Shown here one piece after another: positions 12,693 through 23,924 of a stretch of 64,000 bases of DNA. How positions within the stretch are numbered: the stretch's first letter is position 1; each line of letters starts with the position of its first letter. The translations under genes were made by a program, and so were the position numbers. Origin of the DNA: Pseudolabrys sp. Root1462 (GTDB taxonomy: Bacteria > Pseudomonadota > Alphaproteobacteria > Rhizobiales > Xanthobacteraceae); contig NZ_LMFS01000001.1 in the NCBI RefSeq assembly GCF_001426945.1, positions 1,869,139-1,933,138 on the forward strand, written 5' to 3'. The notes below the pieces were generated by a model. That model was not told the origin of the DNA. It saw only the letters and a list, made by a program, of their open reading frames with translations, and searched no databases.

Positions 12693-13748
12693 ATGGCCAA
12701 GTACAACTCGATCCTCGAAACCGTCGGCCGCACGCCCTGCGTGAAGATCAACAAGCTGGGGCCGAAAGGCATCAATCTTTACGTCAAGATCGAAGCCTTC
12801 AATCCGCTCGGCTCGGTCAAGGATCGCCTAGCGCTCGGCGTCATCGAAGCCGCCGAAAAGTCCGGTGAACTCAAGCCCGGCATGACCGTGGTGGAAGCCA
12901 CTTCCGGCAACACCGGTATCGGCCTTGCGATGGTCTGCGCCGCCAAGGGCTATCCGTTGGTGGTAACCATGGCGGAGACGTTCTCGGTCGAGCGCCGCAA
13001 GCTGATGCGTTTTCTCGGCGCCAAGGTGGTGCTGACGCCGGCCGCCGGCCGCGGCTTCGGCATGGTCGAGAAGGCGCAGGAGCTTGCCAAGGCGCATGGC
13101 TGGTTCCTGACGCGGCAATTCGAGAATGAAGCCAACCCGGACATGCACGAGCGCACGACGGGCCCCGAGATCGTCGCCGACTTCAAGGACAGCGGTCTCG
13201 ACTACTGGGTGACCGGCTTTGGCACCGGCGGCACCTTCAACGGCGTGTCGCGGGTGCTCAAGCGCGAGATGCCGAACACCAAGATCGTGCTGTGCGAGCC
13301 GGCCGACGCGCCGATGATCTCGACGCACACGCCGCAGGAGCGCAACGCCGACGGCACGCCGGCCAAGCCGAACGCCGCGTTCAAGCCGCATCCGATGCAG
13401 GGCTGGTCGCCGGACTTCATCCCGAAGATCACCGGCGAAGCGGTGGACAAGGGCGCGGCGAGTGAGGTCTTGACCATCGCGGGGCCGGAGGCGCTGAAAT
13501 ACGCCAAGGATCTGGCGCAGAAGGAAGGTATCTTCGTCGGCATCACCGCCGGCGCGACGCTCGCCGGGGCGCTCAAGATCGCCGAGAAGGCCAAGCCCGG
13601 CGCGACCATTCTCGCCATGCTGCCGGATACCGGCGAGCGTTATCTCTCGACGCCGCTGTTCGGCGACGTCGGGGCCGACATGAACGACGACGAGATCAAG
13701 ATTTCGCAGTCGACGCCGGGCCAGCAGATGCCGCCGAAGACGGCCTGA
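12693..13748 (+). CDS. cysK: cysteine synthase A (O-acetylserine sulfhydrylase)
   Basis: 351 residues, somewhat longer than the usual 310-325. It makes L-cysteine from O-acetylserine and sulfide using pyridoxal phosphate. NPLGSVKDR carries the cofactor Lys (about residue 43), TSGNTGIGLAM is the substrate loop, GTGGTFNGVSR binds the phosphate, and LPDTGERYLSTPLF is near the C-terminus. The extra length is an insert rich in Pro, Asn and Thr around residues 210-245 (STHTPQERNADGTPAKPN) plus a C-terminal tail. The start at 12693 is set by the family N-terminus MAKYNSILETVGRTP. The in-frame extension to 12558 would translate the palindromic repeat and is rejected. Confidence 0.94.
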   Translation: MAKYNSILETVGRTPCVKINKLGPKGINLYVKIEAFNPLGSVKDRLALGVIEAAEKSGELKPGMTVVEATSGNTGIGLAMVCAAKGYPLVVTMAETFSVERRKLMRFLGAKVVLTPAAGRGFGMVEKAQELAKAHGWFLTRQFENEANPDMHERTTGPEIVADFKDSGLDYWVTGFGTGGTFNGVSRVLKREMPNTKIVLCEPADAPMISTHTPQERNADGTPAKPNAAFKPHPMQGWSPDFIPKITGEAVDKGAASEVLTIAGPEALKYAKDLAQKEGIFVGITAGATLAGALKIAEKAKPGATILAMLPDTGERYLSTPLFGDVGADMNDDEIKISQSTPGQQMPPKTA

Positions 13749-13774
13749 TACCGGCACAGCACAAGGGGGCTCAG

Positions 13775-14017
13775 ATGAGTGTCATTGCCTGGATCGTGAT
13801 CGGCCTGATCGCCGGCTGGCTCGCGAACGTCATTCTCGGCGGCCGTGGTGGTCTCCTGGCCAATCTGGCCGTGGGGCTGGTGGGCGCCATCGTCGCCGGC
13901 GCCATCCTGCCGCGGCTCGGTATTTTCATCGCTCAGGATTTCCTCGGCAACATCATCAGCGCCACTATCGGCGCGGTGATCTTCCTGTTCATCTGGCGGG
14001 CGATCCGCGGGGCATGA
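13775..14017 (+). CDS. GlsB/YeaQ/YmgE-family stress-response membrane protein
   Basis: 80 residues, almost entirely hydrophobic. Three membrane spans with glycine-rich turns: VIAWIVIGLIAGWLANVILGG, then NLAVGLVGAIVAGAILPRLG, then ISATIGAVIFLFIWRAIRG. This matches the transglycosylase-associated/YeaQ family, small inner-membrane proteins often linked to envelope or acid stress; biochemical function is not known. AAGGGGG stands just upstream of the ATG. It lies 26 bases after cysK and is probably co-transcribed. Confidence 0.88.
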   Translation: MSVIAWIVIGLIAGWLANVILGGRGGLLANLAVGLVGAIVAGAILPRLGIFIAQDFLGNIISATIGAVIFLFIWRAIRGA

Positions 14018-14075
14018 CCGCAGGGCGGAACTGGCCTGCCTTGCGGCGCGGCCCCCCGAACCGTAAGTAACAGGC

Positions 14076-15032
14076 ATGGCCGTCGTCCTCGACCTGATCA
14101 ACAACCCGCGCCCCCGGCACCCGGAGAAGGCGCATCGCCCGGATTCGGTCCAGCCGCCGAAGCCGGACTGGATTCGCGTCAAGGCGCCCATTTCCAAGGG
14201 TTACGCCGAAACGCACGCGCTGATGCGCGAGAGCAAGCTGGTCACTGTCTGCGAGGAAGCAGGTTGCCCGAACATCGGTGAGTGCTGGGAGAAGAAGCAC
14301 GCCACCTTCATGATCATGGGTGACACCTGCACGCGGGCCTGCGCGTTCTGCAACGTCAAGACCGGCCTGCCGGGGGCGCTCGACGCGGCGGAACCGGAAC
14401 ATGTCGGCCAGGCGACCGCCAAGCTCGGCCTCAACCACATCGTCGTCACCTCGGTCGATCGCGACGATCTCGCCGACGGCGGGGCGCAGCATTTTGCCGA
14501 GACCATTCAAGCCATCCGCAAGAACGCACCGGGCACCACCATCGAGATTCTGACGCCCGACTTCCTGCGCAAGGACGGCGCGGTCGAGGTTGTTGTGGCC
14601 GCCAAGCCCGACGTGTTCAACCACAATCTAGAGACCGTGCCGTCGCTCTATCTGACGGTGCGGCCGGGCGCGCGCTACTTCCACTCGCTGCGCCTGTTGC
14701 AACGCGTGAAGGAGCTCGATCCGTCGATGTTCACCAAGTCCGGCATCATGGTCGGCCTTGGCGAAGAGCGGAACGAGATTCTGCAGGTGATGGACGATCT
14801 GCGCTCGGCCGGCGTCGATTTCCTCACCATCGGTCAGTACCTGCAACCGACCAAGAAGCATCACGAAGTTAAGCGCTTCGTGCCGCCGGACGAATTCAAG
14901 TCGCTCGAGACCATTGCCTATTCCAAGGGCTTCCTGATGGTGTCGGCGTCGCCGCTGACGCGGTCCTCACATCATGCCGGCGAAGACTTCGCGCGGCTGA
15001 AGGCGGCGCGGCAAGCGCAGCTTTCGCGTTAG
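14076..15032 (+). CDS. lipA: lipoyl synthase
   Basis: 318 residues. The radical SAM enzyme inserts two sulfurs into octanoyl groups on lipoyl domains; its substrates here include the PdhB and PdhC lipoyl domains encoded upstream. The auxiliary cluster ligands are [13 protein letters not shown] (about 57-69), the radical SAM cluster [11 protein letters not shown] (CxxxCxxC, about 84-94), and the C-terminal [10 protein letters not shown]. It lies 58 bases after the GlsB-like gene and 3 bases before the RatA-like gene. lipB is not in the window. Confidence 0.97.
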   Translation: MAVVLDLINNPRPRHPEKAHRPDSVQPPKPDWIRVKAPISKGYAETHALMRESKLVTVCEEAGCPNIGECWEKKHATFMIMGDTCTRACAFCNVKTGLPGALDAAEPEHVGQATAKLGLNHIVVTSVDRDDLADGGAQHFAETIQAIRKNAPGTTIEILTPDFLRKDGAVEVVVAAKPDVFNHNLETVPSLYLTVRPGARYFHSLRLLQRVKELDPSMFTKSGIMVGLGEERNEILQVMDDLRSAGVDFLTIGQYLQPTKKHHEVKRFVPPDEFKSLETIAYSKGFLMVSASPLTRSSHHAGEDFARLKAARQAQLSR

Positions 15033-15035
15033 GCG

Positions 15036-15503
15036 ATGCCGCAATTCACGAACAAGCGCCGCGTGCGCCATGCCGCGGCCGACATGTTCGACCTCGTCGC
15101 CGACGTCGAGAAATATCCGCAGTTCGTGCCGCTGTGTGACGGCCTGCGCGTGAAGAGCCGCACCGAGAAAGGCGAGGGCGTCATCGTTTTGGTGGCGGCC
15201 ATGACGGTCGCCTACAAGATGATCCGTCAGACCTTCCTCAGCCGCGTGACGCTCGACAAGCCGAACCTGAAGATCGTCGTCGAATATCTCGACGGCCCCT
15301 TCAGCCGGCTGCAGAACCGCTGGAGTTTCGTGCCGACCGGGGACAATAGCTGCGAAGTCGAATTCTACATCGATTACGAATTCCGCAGCCGCACGTTCGG
15401 CATGCTAATGGGCGCGGTGTTCGACACCGTGTTCCGCAAGATGGCAGCCGCCTTCGAAGAGCGGGCCGACAAGGTCTACGGCACCGGCAACCGCGGTGCC
15501 TAA
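15036..15503 (+). CDS. RatA/Coq10-family START-like protein
   Basis: 155 residues forming one polyketide-cyclase/START-like domain: RVRHAAADMFDLVADVEKYPQFVPLCDGLRV at the N-terminus and YEFRSRTFGMLMGAVFD then FRKMAAAFEERA at the C-terminus. Known relatives are Coq10 (ubiquinone chaperone) and E. coli RatA, reported to affect 70S assembly. In alphaproteobacteria it regularly follows lipA, and a ubiquinone-binding role is the more likely one. It starts 3 bases after the lipA stop and its last codons overlap the GTG start of the next gene, so lipA, this gene and the FUSC gene look like one transcript. Confidence 0.85.
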   Translation: MPQFTNKRRVRHAAADMFDLVADVEKYPQFVPLCDGLRVKSRTEKGEGVIVLVAAMTVAYKMIRQTFLSRVTLDKPNLKIVVEYLDGPFSRLQNRWSFVPTGDNSCEVEFYIDYEFRSRTFGMLMGAVFDTVFRKMAAAFEERADKVYGTGNRGA

Positions 15504-16506
15504 ACGGCCGCACCATCTGGTGCTCCATCTACACCGGAGCGTGCCGGACGGGGCCTATCGCCGCGGTCTGCTGTTTCTCCTCAGCGTCGGGTTGCCTTTC
15601 CTGGCCGGGCTGGGCCTGAACGATCCAGCCGGCGCATTGCTCGGTGCAATGACCGGTCTCATCCTGTCCTTCGGCGACGACGACGGACCGTTGCAGCGCC
15701 GCCTGATGCTCGTCGTCTACATCGCAGGCGGGGTCGCCCTCGGCGGCGCAGTCGGCATTCTGCTGCATGGCTTTGCCTGGCCGATCTGGATTGTGTTCGC
15801 GCTTGCGACCTTCGCCAGCGGCTGGTTTCTCGGCGTCGGCAAGGCGCAGACGCTGGCCGCGCGCTTCGGCGCCATGGCGCTGGTCGTCACCAGCGGCGCG
15901 CCGGCATTTCATCCGGCCGAACTCGGCTACGCCGGCGGCGCCGTGCTCTGCATCGCGCTTCTGCGTATCGTCGATCATCTCGTTTTCGGGCCGTTGGCAC
16001 AGCAGAAGCCGCGACCACGCCGCGTGCCGTCCGGCGGCTGGCTGCGCTTTGCGCTGGCTTACGCCGCGGCGGCGAGCGTCAGTCTGGCCATCGGCGTTGG
16101 CGTCGATCCGGGCAGAGCCTTGTGGGTGGTGGTGACGACATTGGTCGTTATGCAGCCGGACGCGCGGGCGAGCTACGTCCTGATCGTTCAGCGTATCGCC
16201 GGCACGGTGCTCGGCGTTGTCGCGGCCTTTGCCGTGACCAGCCTCGTGCCGCCGCACTGGGCGATCCTAGCGCTGGTTCTCGCGGTGGCGGCGCTCATCC
16301 CGCACCATCTGCAGAATCGCTATTGGCTGCACACGGCCCTGATCGCCCTGCTGGTGCTGCTTATCTATGACCTCGGCACGGCCGACCCTCGTGTCGTGGC
16401 CGGCCTCCTGGTCGAGCGCCTGCAGGACGTGCTGCTGGGCGGCGGCATCGCGCTGATGGGAACGCTGGTGGCCTTTCCGCGCAATCCGCCACCGGAAGAA
16501 GGCTGA
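15496..16506 (+). CDS. FUSC-family integral membrane protein
   Basis: 336 residues with two sets of four to five hydrophobic spans separated by a basic cytoplasmic stretch (QQKPRPRRVPSGG, about residues 170-183). The doubled arrangement fits the fusaric-acid-resistance (FUSC/YccS-like) family of putative aromatic-compound exporters. LWVVVTTLVVMQPD in the second half is a typical family motif. Start is GTG 15496, overlapping the last 8 bases of the RatA-like gene, which implies translational coupling. Substrate not known. The tail NPPPEEG is soluble. Confidence 0.75.
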   Translation: MPKRPHHLVLHLHRSVPDGAYRRGLLFLLSVGLPFLAGLGLNDPAGALLGAMTGLILSFGDDDGPLQRRLMLVVYIAGGVALGGAVGILLHGFAWPIWIVFALATFASGWFLGVGKAQTLAARFGAMALVVTSGAPAFHPAELGYAGGAVLCIALLRIVDHLVFGPLAQQKPRPRRVPSGGWLRFALAYAAAASVSLAIGVGVDPGRALWVVVTTLVVMQPDARASYVLIVQRIAGTVLGVVAAFAVTSLVPPHWAILALVLAVAALIPHHLQNRYWLHTALIALLVLLIYDLGTADPRVVAGLLVERLQDVLLGGGIALMGTLVAFPRNPPPEEG

Positions 16507-16511
16507 AGGCG

Positions 16512-17009
16512 TCAGCCGTTCAGCCACCAGACAGAGGCATTGAGCAGCGTCGCGAATGCGACCCAGAACGCCAGCGGTGCGATCACGATGCCGGCGGCGC
16601 GATCGAGCCGGAAGAAAGCAACAACGGTCGCGATGACGAGGACTAACTGCGGCACCACGTTGATGAGACCGAGCAGCGGCGAATGCGCCGCAAAGAACAT
16701 CCACGACCAAGCGGCATTGAAGGCCAGTTGAATGTAGAACAGAGCGAGCGCTCTCGACCTCTCGGCCGACGGCGCGAGGCGGTGGATGCGAAATGCCGCG
16801 TACGCCATGAGCACGTAAAGCGCGCTCCAGACCGGCCCGAATATCCAGTTCGGCGGATTGAAGGGCGGCTTGAGCAGGTTCGCGTACCACGGCGCGAGAT
16901 TGGGGAAGGTCGCGATCTGGCCGAGGATGGAAGCGGCTACCACCGCGGCAACCGGAATAGCGATCGCCGGCCAGAAGCGGGCGCCTGTCGCAGTGACGTT
17001 TCCTGTCAT
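16512..17009 (-). CDS. TspO/MBR-family tryptophan-rich sensory protein
   Basis: 165 residues, five membrane spans. Family hallmarks are WYANLLKPPFNPPNWIFGPVW (loop 1 into TM2), AAFRIHRL, FNAAWSWMFF (TM3-4) and a C-terminal Trp pair (SVWWLNG). Bacterial TspO binds porphyrins and is linked to tetrapyrrole degradation and, in Rhodobacter, to oxygen-dependent control of photosynthesis genes. The ATG overlaps the cinA stop as ATGA (17006-17009), so it is the last gene of an ispDF-cinA-tspO transcript. Confidence 0.92.
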   Translation of the reverse strand: MTGNVTATGARFWPAIAIPVAAVVAASILGQIATFPNLAPWYANLLKPPFNPPNWIFGPVWSALYVLMAYAAFRIHRLAPSAERSRALALFYIQLAFNAAWSWMFFAAHSPLLGLINVVPQLVLVIATVVAFFRLDRAAGIVIAPLAFWVAFATLLNASVWWLNG

Positions 17010-17497
17010 TGTTCGGCGACCTCTTTCAGCATCGCCAACGCCTGAAGCACGGATTCGTGCCGCACCGCATCGCGGCCGATCTCGCCGTAGCGCTTGGCGG
17101 CGTGCATCGATGTGCCGTCACGCGACACGGCGGCGAAATGCACCAGTCCGACCGGCTTTTCGTCGGAGCCGCCGCCGGGGCCGGCAATGCCGGTAATCGA
17201 TACCGCAAGATCCACCTTGCATTTCGCCAGCACGCCATTGGCCATCGCCTCGGCAGTCTGCCGGCTGACCGCGCCGTAGCGCTTCAGCGTCTCCGGCGGC
17301 ACGCCGAGCATCTCCTGCTTGGCCTCATTCGAATAGGTGACGAAGCCGCGATCGACGACGTCCGACGAGCCGGCGATCGCCGTCAGGGCGCCCGCCACCA
17401 GACCGCCGGTGCAGGACTCCGCCGTCGCCACGGTGAGGCGGCGCTCGCGGCAGGCCTCGAGCACGGCAATGGCGGCGAAGTGCAGGTCGTCATTCAT
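17006..17497 (-). CDS. CinA-family protein, nicotinamide-nucleotide amidase domain only
   Basis: 163 residues: only the C-terminal (PncC-type) domain of CinA, as is common in alphaproteobacteria. Motifs TVATAESCTGGLVAGALTAI with the nucleophile Ser/Thr region, VTYSNEAKQEMLGV, and SITGIAGPGGGSDEKPVGLV. PncC deamidates nicotinamide mononucleotide to nicotinate mononucleotide in pyridine nucleotide salvage. The start is placed at MNDDLHF (17497); a frame extension to 17548 would overlap the ispDF gene. It lies 16 bases after the ispDF stop and overlaps tspO by 4 bases. Confidence 0.9.
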   Translation of the reverse strand: MNDDLHFAAIAVLEACRERRLTVATAESCTGGLVAGALTAIAGSSDVVDRGFVTYSNEAKQEMLGVPPETLKRYGAVSRQTAEAMANGVLAKCKVDLAVSITGIAGPGGGSDEKPVGLVHFAAVSRDGTSMHAAKRYGEIGRDAVRHESVLQALAMLKEVAEQ

Positions 17498-17513
17498 GAG
17501 ACGCTCCAATCCT

Positions 17514-18686
17514 TCAGGACCAAGGCAATCTGATGGTGGCCGTCGCATAGGCGGCGATTCCTTCGCGGCGTCCGGTGAAGCCGAGCTGTTCGCTGGTGGT
17601 CGCTTTCACGGCGACACGATCGACGGCGATGCCGGCAATGCGCGCGATCGATTGACGCATGGCGTCGCGGTGCGGGCCGATCTTCGGCGCCTCGCAGACG
17701 ATGGTGAGATCAAGATGCGCGATGCGGCCGCCGCGCTCCGCGACGCGGTCGCAGGCGAATTTGAGGAAGCGATCGGAAGCCGCGCCTTTCCATTGCGGAT
17801 CGCTCGGCGGGAAATGCGAACCGATATCGCCATCGGCCAGCGCGCCGAGCAGGGCGTCGGTGAGGGCATGCAGACCGACATCGGCGTCGGAGTGGCCGGT
17901 CAGTGTCTGACTGTGCGGAATCTTGAGACCGCCGAGCCAGACATGATCGCCGGGGCCGAACGCATGGACGTCGATGCCGGTGCCGGTGCGCACGTCGCTC
18001 AAAGCCGCCCAATCCATTGCCTCCGCGCGCATGAAATCCTCTGCATGGGTGATCTTGATGTTGCCGCTCTCGCCCTCGAAGACGCGGACCTGCATGCCGA
18101 CCCATTCGGCCAGCGCGGCGTCGTCGGTGAAGTCGTTGCGGCCTTCGCGCGCGGCCCGGCGATGCGCCTCGAGGATCGGCGCGAAGGCGAATGCCTGCGG
18201 CGTCTGCACCGCCCGCAACGTGCTGCGATCTAGGGTTTCGCCGACATGGCCGTGGCGATCGACTGCCTTGATGGTGTCGGTTACGGCCAAGCCCGGAATG
18301 GCCGCCCCCGTCTCCGGCGCCGCGGCGATGGCGCGGGCGATCAGGTCGTTGCTGGCGAAGGGGCGGGCGGCGTCGTGGATCAGCACGATGTCCGGCTGCT
18401 CGCCGGCTAGCGCCTCCAGCCCGGCGCGCACCGAGGCCTGGCGGGTATCGCCCCCATGAACCGGCCCCCGGAGGCTGAGCCCCTCCGCGGCTTCCCGGTA
18501 GGGGCCCTCGTCGCCGGCCCGAATAACCGGCTGGATGGCATGGATCAATCCACAGCCCGCAAAGCGCGCCAGGCAACGCCGCAGGGCCGACTGGCCGCCG
18601 ATGGGCCGGAACTGCTTGGCCAGATCGGGGTCGCCGGCTCGTGTGCCACGGCCGGCTGCCACGATTACGGCTGCGATTTTCGCCAT
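17514..18686 (-). CDS. ispDF: bifunctional IspD/IspF (MEP cytidylyltransferase / MECDP synthase)
   Basis: 390 residues, a fusion of two enzymes of the non-mevalonate isoprenoid pathway. Residues 1 to about 225 are Isp[22 protein letters not shown] (CTP loop), [10 protein letters not shown] and TQTPQAF-like VQTPQAF. Residues about 232-390 are Isp[20 protein letters not shown] (zinc Asp and His), [30 protein letters not shown] and the C-terminal [18 protein letters not shown]. The fused form is usual in alphaproteobacteria. The true start is [12 protein letters not shown] at 18686; an upstream in-frame ATG at 18719 adds unlikely sequence. Confidence 0.96.
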   Translation of the reverse strand: MAKIAAVIVAAGRGTRAGDPDLAKQFRPIGGQSALRRCLARFAGCGLIHAIQPVIRAGDEGPYREAAEGLSLRGPVHGGDTRQASVRAGLEALAGEQPDIVLIHDAARPFASNDLIARAIAAAPETGAAIPGLAVTDTIKAVDRHGHVGETLDRSTLRAVQTPQAFAFAPILEAHRRAAREGRNDFTDDAALAEWVGMQVRVFEGESGNIKITHAEDFMRAEAMDWAALSDVRTGTGIDVHAFGPGDHVWLGGLKIPHSQTLTGHSDADVGLHALTDALLGALADGDIGSHFPPSDPQWKGAASDRFLKFACDRVAERGGRIAHLDLTIVCEAPKIGPHRDAMRQSIARIAGIAVDRVAVKATTSEQLGFTGRREGIAAYATATIRLPWS

Positions 18687-18880
18687 AGTTCGAAGGTCCT
18701 GCCGCTTTTCTCGGCCCAAGGCATTAGCGCGTTCGCCCTGTCATGCCAAAGCGCTATCTCCGGTATCCGACGCTCGTTCGGAGGCTTGGAATTGGGGGAG
18801 CCGGTCTATGATATTGCACTGCAGCACTTGCGCGAGGTGCGAAAATGGCTAAACTCTATGCAGTACGAGGTAGAGCCTAA

Positions 18881-19936
18881 ATGCTAGGCAGCAGCCCGAT
18901 GGTGGGTGACATAAACGTAATTTATGCCGGTTCGCTGGATGTCGGCGGTGTCAGTATCCCGAACCGCGTCGTCTTGGCGCCGATGTCGGGCATTACCGAC
19001 GCGCCCATCCGCCGCCTGGCAGAGCGCCTGGGGGCAGGCCTGGTGGTCTCCGAGATGACCGCCTGCGCCGGGCTCGCCAAAGGCGAGCGCGAGGCGGGCG
19101 TGCGCAGCCAAGGCGCGGGCGTCGCCATCAATGTCGTCCAGCTCGCCGGCTGCGAAGCCCGCTGGATGGCCGAGGGCGCGGCAATTGCCGAAGCCAATGG
19201 CGCACGCATCATCGATATCAACATGGGCTGTCCGTCGAAGCAGGTCACCAACGGCGCCTCGGGATCGGCGCTGATGCGCGATCTCGACCACGCGTTGACG
19301 CTCATCGAAGCGACCGTCAACGCCGTCACCGTGCCCGTCACGCTGAAGATGCGGCTCGGCTGGGATGCCGACAGCATCAACGCGCCCGACCTGGCGCGCC
19401 GCGCCGAAAATGCCGGCGTCAAAATGATCACCGTGCATGGCCGCACGCGCTGCCAGTTCTACACGGGTAATGCCGATTGGCAGGCCGTGCGCGCCGTCAA
19501 GGATGCCGTCACCGTGCCGGTCGTCGTCAATGGCGACATCCGCAGCTACGACGATGCGATCGACGCGTTGCGTCATTCCGGCGCCGATGCCGTGATGGTC
19601 GGCCGCGCGGCGCAGGGACGGCCGTGGTTTCCGGGGCAGGTGGCCCGTTTCCTCGCCACCGGCGAACGCGGCGAGGCGCCGGCGCTGGCGACCCAGCTTG
19701 AACTGATCGACGCGCTCTACGCCGAACACATCGAGCATCACGGCGTCGCCATCGGCCGCCGCCACGCGCGCAAACATCTCGGCTGGGCGCTCGACGTCGC
19801 CGCCGATACCGCGGGCGTTTCGCCCGAGCTGCTGAAAGTCCATCGCACGCGCGTGCTGACCAGCGAACGGCCCGACGAAGCGCGCCGTCTGCTCGCCGAC
19901 GCCTATGACGATTTCGCCTGGAGGGCCGCCGCATGA
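18881..19936 (+). CDS. dusB: tRNA-dihydrouridine synthase (DusB type)
   Basis: 351 residues. FMN-dependent reduction of uridines in tRNA. TIM-barrel motifs: [18 protein letters not shown] (FMN), [39 protein letters not shown] with the catalytic Cys, [21 protein letters not shown] and [14 protein letters not shown]. In many proteobacteria dusB leads the ntrBC operon, as here; the last bases overlap ntrB as ATGA. ATG 18881 has GAGG nine bases upstream; an alternative ATG at 18899 lacks a clear ribosome site. Confidence 0.95.
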   Translation: MLGSSPMVGDINVIYAGSLDVGGVSIPNRVVLAPMSGITDAPIRRLAERLGAGLVVSEMTACAGLAKGEREAGVRSQGAGVAINVVQLAGCEARWMAEGAAIAEANGARIIDINMGCPSKQVTNGASGSALMRDLDHALTLIEATVNAVTVPVTLKMRLGWDADSINAPDLARRAENAGVKMITVHGRTRCQFYTGNADWQAVRAVKDAVTVPVVVNGDIRSYDDAIDALRHSGADAVMVGRAAQGRPWFPGQVARFLATGERGEAPALATQLELIDALYAEHIEHHGVAIGRRHARKHLGWALDVAADTAGVSPELLKVHRTRVLTSERPDEARRLLADAYDDFAWRAAA

Positions 19937-21093
19937 GCCCGGCGCAAGCCCAACCCAACGCCGGCAGTCCGCTGACCGTCACCGCCGATGCGATGCTCAA
20001 CGCATTGCCGCATCCGGTGATCATGATCGCGCCTGACGGCCACGTCGCCGACGCCAATGTCGCGGCCGAGCAATTCTTCGAATCCTCGATCCCGATGCTG
20101 CGCCGGAATTTCCTGCGCGACCTGGTGCCGTTCGGTTCGCCTCTGCTGACTCTGGTCGAACAGGTTCGCCGGAGCGGCTCCGCCGTCAACGAGTACAAGG
20201 TCGATCTCGCCACGCCGCGCAATCCGGGCGAACGGCTGGTCGATCTGCACGTCGCACCAGTCTCCGAATATCCCGGCCATGTGCTGGTGATGCTGCAGGA
20301 GCGCACCATCGCCGACAAGATGGACCGCCAGCTCACGCATCGTGGCGCCGCGCGGTCGGTGATTGCGCTCGCGGCCATGCTGGCGCACGAAATCAAGAAT
20401 CCGCTGTCCGGCATTCGCGGCGCGGCTCAATTGCTTGAGCAATCGGCCGCTGATGAAGACCGCCAGCTCACCACGCTGATCTGCGACGAGACCGACCGCA
20501 TCGTGAAGCTGGTCGATCGCATGGAGATCTTCGGCGACGAGCGCCCGGTCGAGCGCGAGCCGGTCAACATCCACGTCATCCTCGATCACGTGAAGCGGCT
20601 GGCGCAGTCCGGTTTTGCCCGCCACATCAAGTTCGTCGAGGAATACGACCCGTCTTTGCCGCCGGTGCTGGCCAATCGCGACCAGCTCATTCAGGTGTTC
20701 CTGAACCTCGTCAAGAACGCCACCGAGGCGATCGGCGAGGAGGCGAGCGACGGCGAAATTCAGCTCACCACCGCGTTTCGTCCCGGCGTGCGGCTTGCCG
20801 TGCCCGGCACGAGCGCGCGGGTCTCATTGCCGCTCGAATTCTGCGTGCGCGACAATGGCCCCGGCGTGAGCGAAGACCTGATGCCGCATCTTTTCGATCC
20901 CTTCGTCACCACCAAGCCGACCGGCAGCGGCCTCGGGCTTGCGCTGGTGGCTAAGATCGTCGGCGATCACGGCGGCATCATCGAATGTGAATCGCAGCCG
21001 CGGCGGACCACTTTCCGCGTGCTGATGCCTGTTTACAACGGCGGCGGCGGTGTCGATGACGCCGCACCCGCAGCAGAAGCCTCGAGGTCATAA
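19933..21093 (+). CDS. ntrB: nitrogen regulation sensor histidine kinase NtrB
   Basis: 386 residues, soluble. An N-terminal PAS-like domain (about 20-130, [20 protein letters not shown]), the H-box [22 protein letters not shown] with His at about 152, and the ATPase boxes NLVKNATEA (N), [22 protein letters not shown] (G1/F) and [12 protein letters not shown] (G2). NtrB phosphorylates and dephosphorylates NtrC according to PII status. Its start overlaps the dusB stop by 4 bases and its stop is 3 bases from ntrC. Confidence 0.96.
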   Translation: MSPAQAQPNAGSPLTVTADAMLNALPHPVIMIAPDGHVADANVAAEQFFESSIPMLRRNFLRDLVPFGSPLLTLVEQVRRSGSAVNEYKVDLATPRNPGERLVDLHVAPVSEYPGHVLVMLQERTIADKMDRQLTHRGAARSVIALAAMLAHEIKNPLSGIRGAAQLLEQSAADEDRQLTTLICDETDRIVKLVDRMEIFGDERPVEREPVNIHVILDHVKRLAQSGFARHIKFVEEYDPSLPPVLANRDQLIQVFLNLVKNATEAIGEEASDGEIQLTTAFRPGVRLAVPGTSARVSLPLEFCVRDNGPGVSEDLMPHLFDPFVTTKPTGSGLGLALVAKIVGDHGGIIECESQPRRTTFRVLMPVYNGGGGVDDAAPAAEASRS

Positions 21094-21096
21094 CCG

Positions 21097-22537
<1,441 letters not shown>

Positions 22538-22539
<2 letters not shown>

Positions 22540-22570
22540 TTGATCCGCCCGTAGCGCGGGCGGATCAATC
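22538..22570 (+). terminator. 14-bp perfect hairpin at the ntrC stop codon
   Basis: GATTGATCCGCCCG (22538-22551), loop TAGCG, and CGGGCGGATCAATC (22557-22570) form a perfect 14-bp GC-rich stem. The left arm begins inside the TGA stop. There is no run of T after it, so it may be a Rho-assisted terminator or a 3'-end stabiliser. It marks the end of the dusB-ntrB-ntrC transcript. Confidence 0.7.
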
Positions 22571-22693
22571 CGGCGCACCGTATCCGCATTCCGCCTCGCG
22601 CCATGGACCTGCAAGCCCAGTGTCAAACCTGTGCCTACTTGCCCCAAATGCGGGCGCCGCTAGATAAGCGGCAGTCCCGCATTGGAAATCGGC

Positions 22694-23719
22694 ATGGCAC
22701 AAATCGAACTCGGTCTCGACACGTTCGGCGACATCACCGATGGGCCTGACGGTCAGCCACTGCACGCAGCGCAGGTTATCCGCAACCTGATCGATGAGGC
22801 AGTGCTGGCCGATGAAGCCGGTGTCGATTTCATCGGCGTCGGCGAACATCATCGCGCCGACTTCGCCGTGTCGTCGCCCGAGATGGTTCTGGCGACGATT
22901 GCCGGGCGCACCAAACGCATCCGCCTCGGTTCTGCGGTGACCGTGTTGTCGTCGGACGATCCGATCCGCGTCTATCAGCGCTTTGCCACGCTCAATGCCG
23001 CCTCGAACGGACGCGCCGAAGTCATCCTGGGCAGAGGTTCGTTCATCGAGTCGTTTCCGCTGTTCGGCTTCGATCTCAACAAATACGAAGAGCTGTTCAA
23101 CGAAAAACTCGATCTGTACGCCGCGGTGCTGAAGCAGGAGTCCGTCACCTGGCAGGGCGCGACGCGGCCACCGCTCAAGAACCAGAGCGTCTATCCCAAG
23201 CTCGACGCGCCGCTCACAACCTGGATCGGCGTCGGCGGCACGCCGGAGTCGGTGATGCGCGCGGCGCATTATGGCTTCCCCATGATGCTCGCCATCATTG
23301 GCGGCGATCCGAAACGCTTCGCGCCTTATGTCGACCTCTACAAGCGCGCGCTCGGCGAAATGAAAAAGCCGGAGCTGCCGATCGGTGTGCATTCCCACGG
23401 ATACATCGCCGAAACCGACGCGCAGGCGAGGGAAGACCTGTTCGCCGACTACAAGCGCATGCGCGACAAGATCGGCGCCGAGCGCGGCTGGCCGCCCTTC
23501 GGCAAGGCCGAGTTCGAGCGTGAGATCGAAGGCGGCTCGCTCTATGTCGGGTCGCCCCAGACAGTGGCCAGGAAGATTGCCGGCACCGTCCAGGCGCTCG
23601 GTGCAGCGCGCTTCGACATGAAGTATTCGGCCGGCCCGCTGTCGCACGACAAAATGATGCGCTGCATCGAGCTTTACGGCCGCAAGGTCGCTCCGATGGT
23701 CCGCGAGATGGTCGGCTGA
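22694..23719 (+). CDS. LLM-class flavin-dependent oxidoreductase (luciferase-like)
   Basis: 341 residues, full length for a bacterial luciferase-like monooxygenase. N-terminal ELGLDTFGDIT, DEAGVDFIGVGEHHRADFAVSSP, TKRIRLGSAVTVLSSDDPIRVYQRFATLNAASNGRAEVILGRGS (the second beta-alpha units that hold FMN) and C-terminal VGSPQTVARKIAGTVQALG. Substrate unknown; relatives act on alkanes, sulfonates or F420 substrates. It separates ntrBC from ntrYX, which are usually adjacent, and follows the hairpin, so it probably has its own promoter. ATG 22694 is chosen over an upstream TTG at 22682. Confidence 0.85.
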   Translation: MAQIELGLDTFGDITDGPDGQPLHAAQVIRNLIDEAVLADEAGVDFIGVGEHHRADFAVSSPEMVLATIAGRTKRIRLGSAVTVLSSDDPIRVYQRFATLNAASNGRAEVILGRGSFIESFPLFGFDLNKYEELFNEKLDLYAAVLKQESVTWQGATRPPLKNQSVYPKLDAPLTTWIGVGGTPESVMRAAHYGFPMMLAIIGGDPKRFAPYVDLYKRALGEMKKPELPIGVHSHGYIAETDAQAREDLFADYKRMRDKIGAERGWPPFGKAEFEREIEGGSLYVGSPQTVARKIAGTVQALGAARFDMKYSAGPLSHDKMMRCIELYGRKVAPMVREMVG

Positions 23720-23773
23720 CTGCCGCCAGCGCTCCACAACTGCCGCCTCAAGTGCGGGCGTCGCGCCGCAGTC

Positions 23774-23804
23774 TTGTCGCAATTCGGCAACATTGTTGTA
23801 TAAA
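23774..23804 (+). promoter_or_regulatory. possible sigma-70 promoter upstream of ntrY
   Basis: TTGTCG (23774-23779) and TATAAA (23799-23804) with a 19-base spacer, about 120 bases before the ntrY ATG. The spacer is longer than ideal and the call is by eye only. The location after the LLM gene would give ntrYX an independent promoter. Confidence 0.3.
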
Positions 23805-23924
23805 AGCATCAGTGCTGGTCTGGGCCGCCTCCGATTCCCCTGGGCTCGCTCCGCCGGCGAAGCGCCGCTCGCGCTCCGCCGCCTGACCGAATTCTGTCAA
23901 TAAATCAGAGCCAAGACCGTTTGC

